From NCBI GenBank assembly GCA_031271375.1, contig JAISVU010000433.1, forward strand, positions 1-16,455: a stretch of 16,455 nucleotides of DNA. The letters are read 5' to 3'. The position numbers were made by a program, and so were the translations under genes. A model generated the notes under the pieces. The model was not told the DNA's origin. It made no database searches and saw nothing but the letters and a program-made list of their open reading frames with translations. This DNA is from Clostridiales bacterium (GTDB lineage: Bacteria; Bacillota; Clostridia; Lachnospirales; WRAX01). Below, piece by piece: positions 13,964 through 16,455 of the stretch (the stretch's first letter is position 1; every line of letters begins with the position of its first letter).

Positions 13964-13991
13964 CTAGGAGCTAGATACTAGAAGCTAGGGA
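13964..13991. repeat. four tandem 7-bp CTAGRNR units before the epimerase gene
   Basis: The units CTAGGAG, CTAGATA, CTAGAAG, CTAGGGA run head to tail without gaps and end inside the Shine-Dalgarno region (AAAGGA, 13991-13996) of the epimerase gene. Confidence 0.7.
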
Positions 13992-14004
13992 AAGGATGAC
14001 GTAC

Positions 14005-14925
14005 ATGAAGGTATTAATAACCGGCGGGGCAGGGTTTATCGGGCTGCATACATGCAGGGCTTTTCTTGACGCTGGGGATGAGGCAGCCATTATAGATAAG
14101 GAGTTTTCTTATAAAATCACAAGAAATATGCCTAAGGATGTAACGCTTCATATTGAAGACATTCGGGAAAAGTCTAGCGTCATGTCGGTTTTTGAATATG
14201 AAAAGCCGGACGCCGTCGTGCATCTCGCGGCCCAGATAAGCGTCTCCGCCTCCGTCGCCGACCCGGAGAACGACATGCGAACAAACATTTTGGGGACTGT
14301 TAATGTCTTGGAGGCCTGCCGGGAATACGGCGTCCGCTCGCTTGTGATGGCTTCATCGGCGGCCGTTTACGGGGAGCCGCGAAGCCTTCCGCTTACCGAA
14401 GAGCATACGGCCGCGCCGTTGTCGCCATACGGGTTGTCCAAGCTCACCTGCGAACGGTATCTAGCCTGGTATGGCAATGCCTATAATATGAACTGCATAG
14501 CACTGCGTTATTCCAATGTATACGGGCCGGGGCAAGGGATATCGGGGGAAGGCGGCGTCGCCGCTATTTTCGCCGACAGGCTCCGTTCGGGGCGGCAGCC
14601 TGTTATCTACGGCGACGGCGGGCAGACCCGGGATTTCGTCTATGTGGGCGATGTAGCCAGGGCTAACCGTTTGGCCGCTGTTTATCCGGGTAAGCTGAAC
14701 GGCGTTATGAACATCGGGACAGGCGAGGCGGTCAGCGTAAACGAACTGCTTTCCATTATGGGAGGCGTTCTGGGCGTCAGTCCCGCTCCGCGTTATGAAA
14801 ACCCCAGGGAAGGCGATATCCGCCACAGCAGGCTCTCCGGGGAAAAGGCTCAGGAAGTATTGGGATGGCGGCCCGAGTGGTCGTTGGAGGATGGGATTGG
14901 TGAGCTTCTAAAACCTACCCTATAA
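14005..14925 (+). CDS. NAD-dependent epimerase, UDP-glucose 4-epimerase-like
   Basis: This is a 306-residue extended short-chain dehydrogenase/reductase. It has the nucleotide-binding 'GGAGFIG' (7-13) and acidic D31 for the NAD ribose, 'HLAAQISV' (73-80), the catalytic Ser region 'MASSAAVYG' (115-123), Tyr/Lys 'YGLSK' (Y142, K146), and 'RYSNVYGPGQ' (168-177). Such enzymes epimerise UDP-glucose/UDP-galactose or N-acetyl or uronic variants for wall polysaccharides. The substrate cannot be read from the motifs, so no symbol is given. ATG 13996 touches AAAGG with no spacer, whereas ATG 14005 has a normal 8-base spacing, so 14005 is preferred. No clear promoter is seen between the terminator at 13941 and the start. 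Its 3' end overlaps the convergent ECF gene by 11 bp. Confidence 0.88.
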   Translation: MKVLITGGAGFIGLHTCRAFLDAGDEAAIIDKEFSYKITRNMPKDVTLHIEDIREKSSVMSVFEYEKPDAVVHLAAQISVSASVADPENDMRTNILGTVNVLEACREYGVRSLVMASSAAVYGEPRSLPLTEEHTAAPLSPYGLSKLTCERYLAWYGNAYNMNCIALRYSNVYGPGQGISGEGGVAAIFADRLRSGRQPVIYGDGGQTRDFVYVGDVARANRLAAVYPGKLNGVMNIGTGEAVSVNELLSIMGGVLGVSPAPRYENPREGDIRHSRLSGEKAQEVLGWRPEWSLEDGIGELLKPTL

Positions 14926-15565
14926 CAACCATCAACACTATAGACAATGCCATTACCAGCAGCGAAACCCCCGCCACGACCAAGCTCAACCTGGCGCCTT
15001 TAGGCGCCGACGCGGACGGAGGCATAAGATTGATCCTGCGGAGGCCGGTTACGATCGGCTTATAAAGCAGCATAACCGCCGACGCGTTCAATGTGGATTT
15101 AATCAAGTTAAACGGCAGAAAAACAGGTATGAGCATCCCCGCTACCGCTTGCCTTGTTATTTCGGGAGTATAAACCGGCACGATGAGATAATTCCACAAC
15201 AGCATTACAACGGTGGAGAATATGACGGCGAAAACCAGGCCCAGCGCGGCCCCCGAGAGCTTCCGCCGGTATTTGTATATCATGGCGGCGCAAAATACGA
15301 AGGACGCCGACGACACAACGTCCATCAAGAGCCCCCAAAGGCCCGTCTCGCCGAACGTGATAAACTCAAGGACGCAAACCAAAACCGCCGCGCCTGTCCC
15401 TGCAAGCGGCCCAAAGAGCATTCCGCTAATAACAAGCGTTATATCCTTAGGATCATACCTAAGAAAACCAAATACAGTCGGTATCGATCTGGTCGCCATC
15501 ATTGCCACAAAAGACACCGCAGCCAGCATTGCTAGCATCGTGAGTTTTTTTGTTTTACCTGACAT
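14915..15565 (-). CDS. ECF transporter S component, RibU-like
   Basis: This 216-residue membrane protein has about six hydrophobic segments. It looks like the substrate-binding S subunit of an energy-coupling-factor vitamin importer. The early 'FLRYDPKDITLVISGMLFGPLAGTG' stretch resembles the riboflavin-binding RibU group ('FLK.DPSD.P....G...GP..G'). It would pair with shared EcfA/A'/T subunits encoded elsewhere. Riboflavin is the best guess, but other ligands are possible, and no FMN riboswitch fits in the 38-bp gap upstream. AAGGGGTGGG lies 5 bases before ATG 15565. Its promoter lies in the end of the chemotaxis gene, with the -10 inside a palindrome. Its stop codon overlaps the end of the epimerase gene, and no terminator is visible between them. 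Confidence 0.8.
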   Translation of the reverse strand: MSGKTKKLTMLAMLAAVSFVAMMATRSIPTVFGFLRYDPKDITLVISGMLFGPLAGTGAAVLVCVLEFITFGETGLWGLLMDVVSSASFVFCAAMIYKYRRKLSGAALGLVFAVIFSTVVMLLWNYLIVPVYTPEITRQAVAGMLIPVFLPFNLIKSTLNASAVMLLYKPIVTGLRRINLMPPSASAPKGARLSLVVAGVSLLVMALSIVLMVVIG

Positions 15566-15580
15566 GGAATCCCACCCCTT

Positions 15581-15618
15581 CGATGTGGCATTATATCACA
15601 TCGTCAGCTTTTCTTCAA
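15581..15618 (-). promoter_or_regulatory. promoter with palindromic operator for the ECF S gene
   Basis: On the minus strand TTGAAG (15618-15613) and a perfect TATAAT (15595-15590) are separated by 17 bp. The -10 is enclosed by perfect 7-bp inverted arms, CGATGTG (15581-15587) and CACATCG (15597-15603), with 9 bp between them. This is a typical repressor-operator geometry. It could instead be a weak hairpin after the chemotaxis gene. Confidence 0.55.
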
Positions 15619-16455
15619 GTTAAAGCCGCTCACTATCTTCTTAAACGAATCGGATGCGGCGGAAAGCTCGTCTGCGGCGGCGGAAACGCTGCCCGCAGTG
15701 GAAGAGTTAGTAGAGGTAACGGTTGAGATATCCCCTATATTCCTCAAAACATCCTTAACCGACGATGACTGCGCTGCGGATGCGTCGGCAATGTGGGAGA
15801 CATATTCCGAAATATCGGCAATTTCCCCGATAATCTCATTAAGCGTTCCCGCGACGGCTTCTGTGGCGCTGGAACCTTCCCTTGCTTTACGTGCGGAGTT
15901 TTCGATGATTTCCGTTGTTTCTTCCGCCGCCTTCTGACTGCGCTGCGCCAGCGAGCGAACTTCCTCGGCCACTACGGAAAAGCCCGTGCCGTGTTCGCCG
16001 GCGTGCGCCGCCTCAAAGGAGGCGTTCAAGGCCAGCAGGTTGGTTTGGAACGAGATGTCTTTGATCACCGCGAGTAGTTTTGATCTCTCGCGTGTCGACG
16101 CTGTAATCTCTTCCATCGCGCTCTGCATCCTCCGCATCTCCGCGTCGCCTTGTTCGATATACTCCTTTGTCCGCCGCACAAGATCCTCGGCCATCTTGGT
16201 ATTGCGCCGGTTTTCCTCGGTCTTGACGTCTATTTCGCCTACTATCGCGCTGAGTGACGACAGTGATTCCGACTGGGTTTCCACACCCGCAGACAGCTCG
16301 CCGCTGGACGAGGCAATTTCCCTCCCGCTGTTCGCAATAATGAGTAGGCACGGAAACAAAGCAATAAAACACTGGAAAAACAGCAAAAATATGAAATTGG
16401 AGAAACAAGGCAAGAAATGGGAGATAAAGAGAACGACCTCAAAAATTAAGAGCGA
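15604..16455 (-). CDS. methyl-accepting chemotaxis protein, signalling domain (5' end open at window edge)
   Basis: The frame ends at 15604 and is open to the window edge; a TTG at 16413 (269 residues) is a possible but poor start without a Shine-Dalgarno sequence. It carries the long coiled-coil MCP signalling domain with the conserved tip 'IKDISFQTNLLALNASFEAAHAGEHGTGFSVVAEEVRSLAQRS', which binds CheW/CheA, flanked by Ala/Ser/Glu-rich helices with possible methylation sites. Upstream of 'NSGREIASSS' the frame turns into a purely hydrophobic, Phe/Leu/Cys-rich stretch encoded by A/G-rich (plus-strand) DNA, with no HAMP or ligand-binding domain visible. Either the receptor has a minimal membrane anchor, or the gene is truncated and fused to unrelated sequence near 16340. 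The downstream ECF gene starts 38 bp after it. Confidence 0.75.
   Translation of the reverse strand, partial: SLLIFEVVLFISHFLPCFSNFIFLLFFQCFIALFPCLLIIANSGREIASSSGELSAGVETQSESLSSLSAIVGEIDVKTEENRRNTKMAEDLVRRTKEYIEQGDAEMRRMQSAMEEITASTRERSKLLAVIKDISFQTNLLALNASFEAAHAGEHGTGFSVVAEEVRSLAQRSQKAAEETTEIIENSARKAREGSSATEAVAGTLNEIIGEIADISEYVSHIADASAAQSSSVKDVLRNIGDISTVTSTNSSTAGSVSAAADELSAASDSFKKIVSGFNLKKS

Noticed and set aside
16391..16455. A possible + strand gene beginning ATG AAA TTG GAG near the window end
   Set aside because: It is antisense to the open MCP frame, has no good ribosome binding site, and too little sequence remains to judge.

Overview
The window looks like chromosomal DNA of a motile, anaerobic-type Firmicute (Clostridia-like). 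The evidence is consensus sigma-A promoters, strong purine-rich Shine-Dalgarno sequences, a secreted protein ending in a copper-amine-oxidase-N-like domain, a RocG/GudB-type glutamate dehydrogenase, an ECF transporter S component, chemotaxis and flagellar proteins, and a Cys-rich Firmicute-style PheS. Plant-polysaccharide genes (a GH94 cellobiose phosphorylase and a pectinesterase) suggest a gut, rumen or plant-litter lifestyle. No species is claimed.

Layout. 1-2857: tRNA-Glu(CTC), then a + strand run of a secreted protein, a YdcF/SanA-like membrane-anchored DUF218 protein and pheS, with no pheT behind it. 3050-4467: a minus-strand AAA_14/DUF4143 ATPase gene cut in two by a 232-bp MITE-like element with terminal inverted repeats and a 10-bp target duplication. 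Removing the element and one duplication restores a 391-codon frame with its Walker A motif. 4487-4622: three TACTCATTA repeats exactly 21 bp apart and a nested inverted repeat, lying in the promoter region between the broken ATPase and the GH94 gene. 4640-7057: cellobiose phosphorylase, followed by a bidirectional terminator.

7114-8985: an AT-rich two-gene cassette on the minus strand with its own promoter and terminator. It encodes an OLD/ABC-like ATPase and, overlapping it by 4 bp, a small protein with a PD-(D/E)XK-like D...ExK pattern. This is the best candidate here for an undescribed (probably anti-phage) system. 9056-11848: an isolated FliD-like protein and NAD(P)-glutamate dehydrogenase on the minus strand, each with a promoter and terminator. 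11933-12089: tRNA-Thr(CGT) with a consensus promoter and a 7-bp tandem repeat in its leader.

12137-13925 (+): an apparently intracellular pectinesterase, then a protein whose N-terminus resembles the RRXRR/PLMP domain of IscB-like proteins attached to a helical tail. 13941-14925 (+): a terminator, a second 7-bp tandem repeat and a GalE-like epimerase. 14915-16455 (-): an ECF S component (RibU-like) whose -10 box sits inside a palindrome, and the signalling domain of a chemotaxis receptor that runs off the window.

The genes form several short, separately promoted units rather than one pathway. Only the ATPase/nuclease pair and the first + strand run look functionally or translationally coupled.
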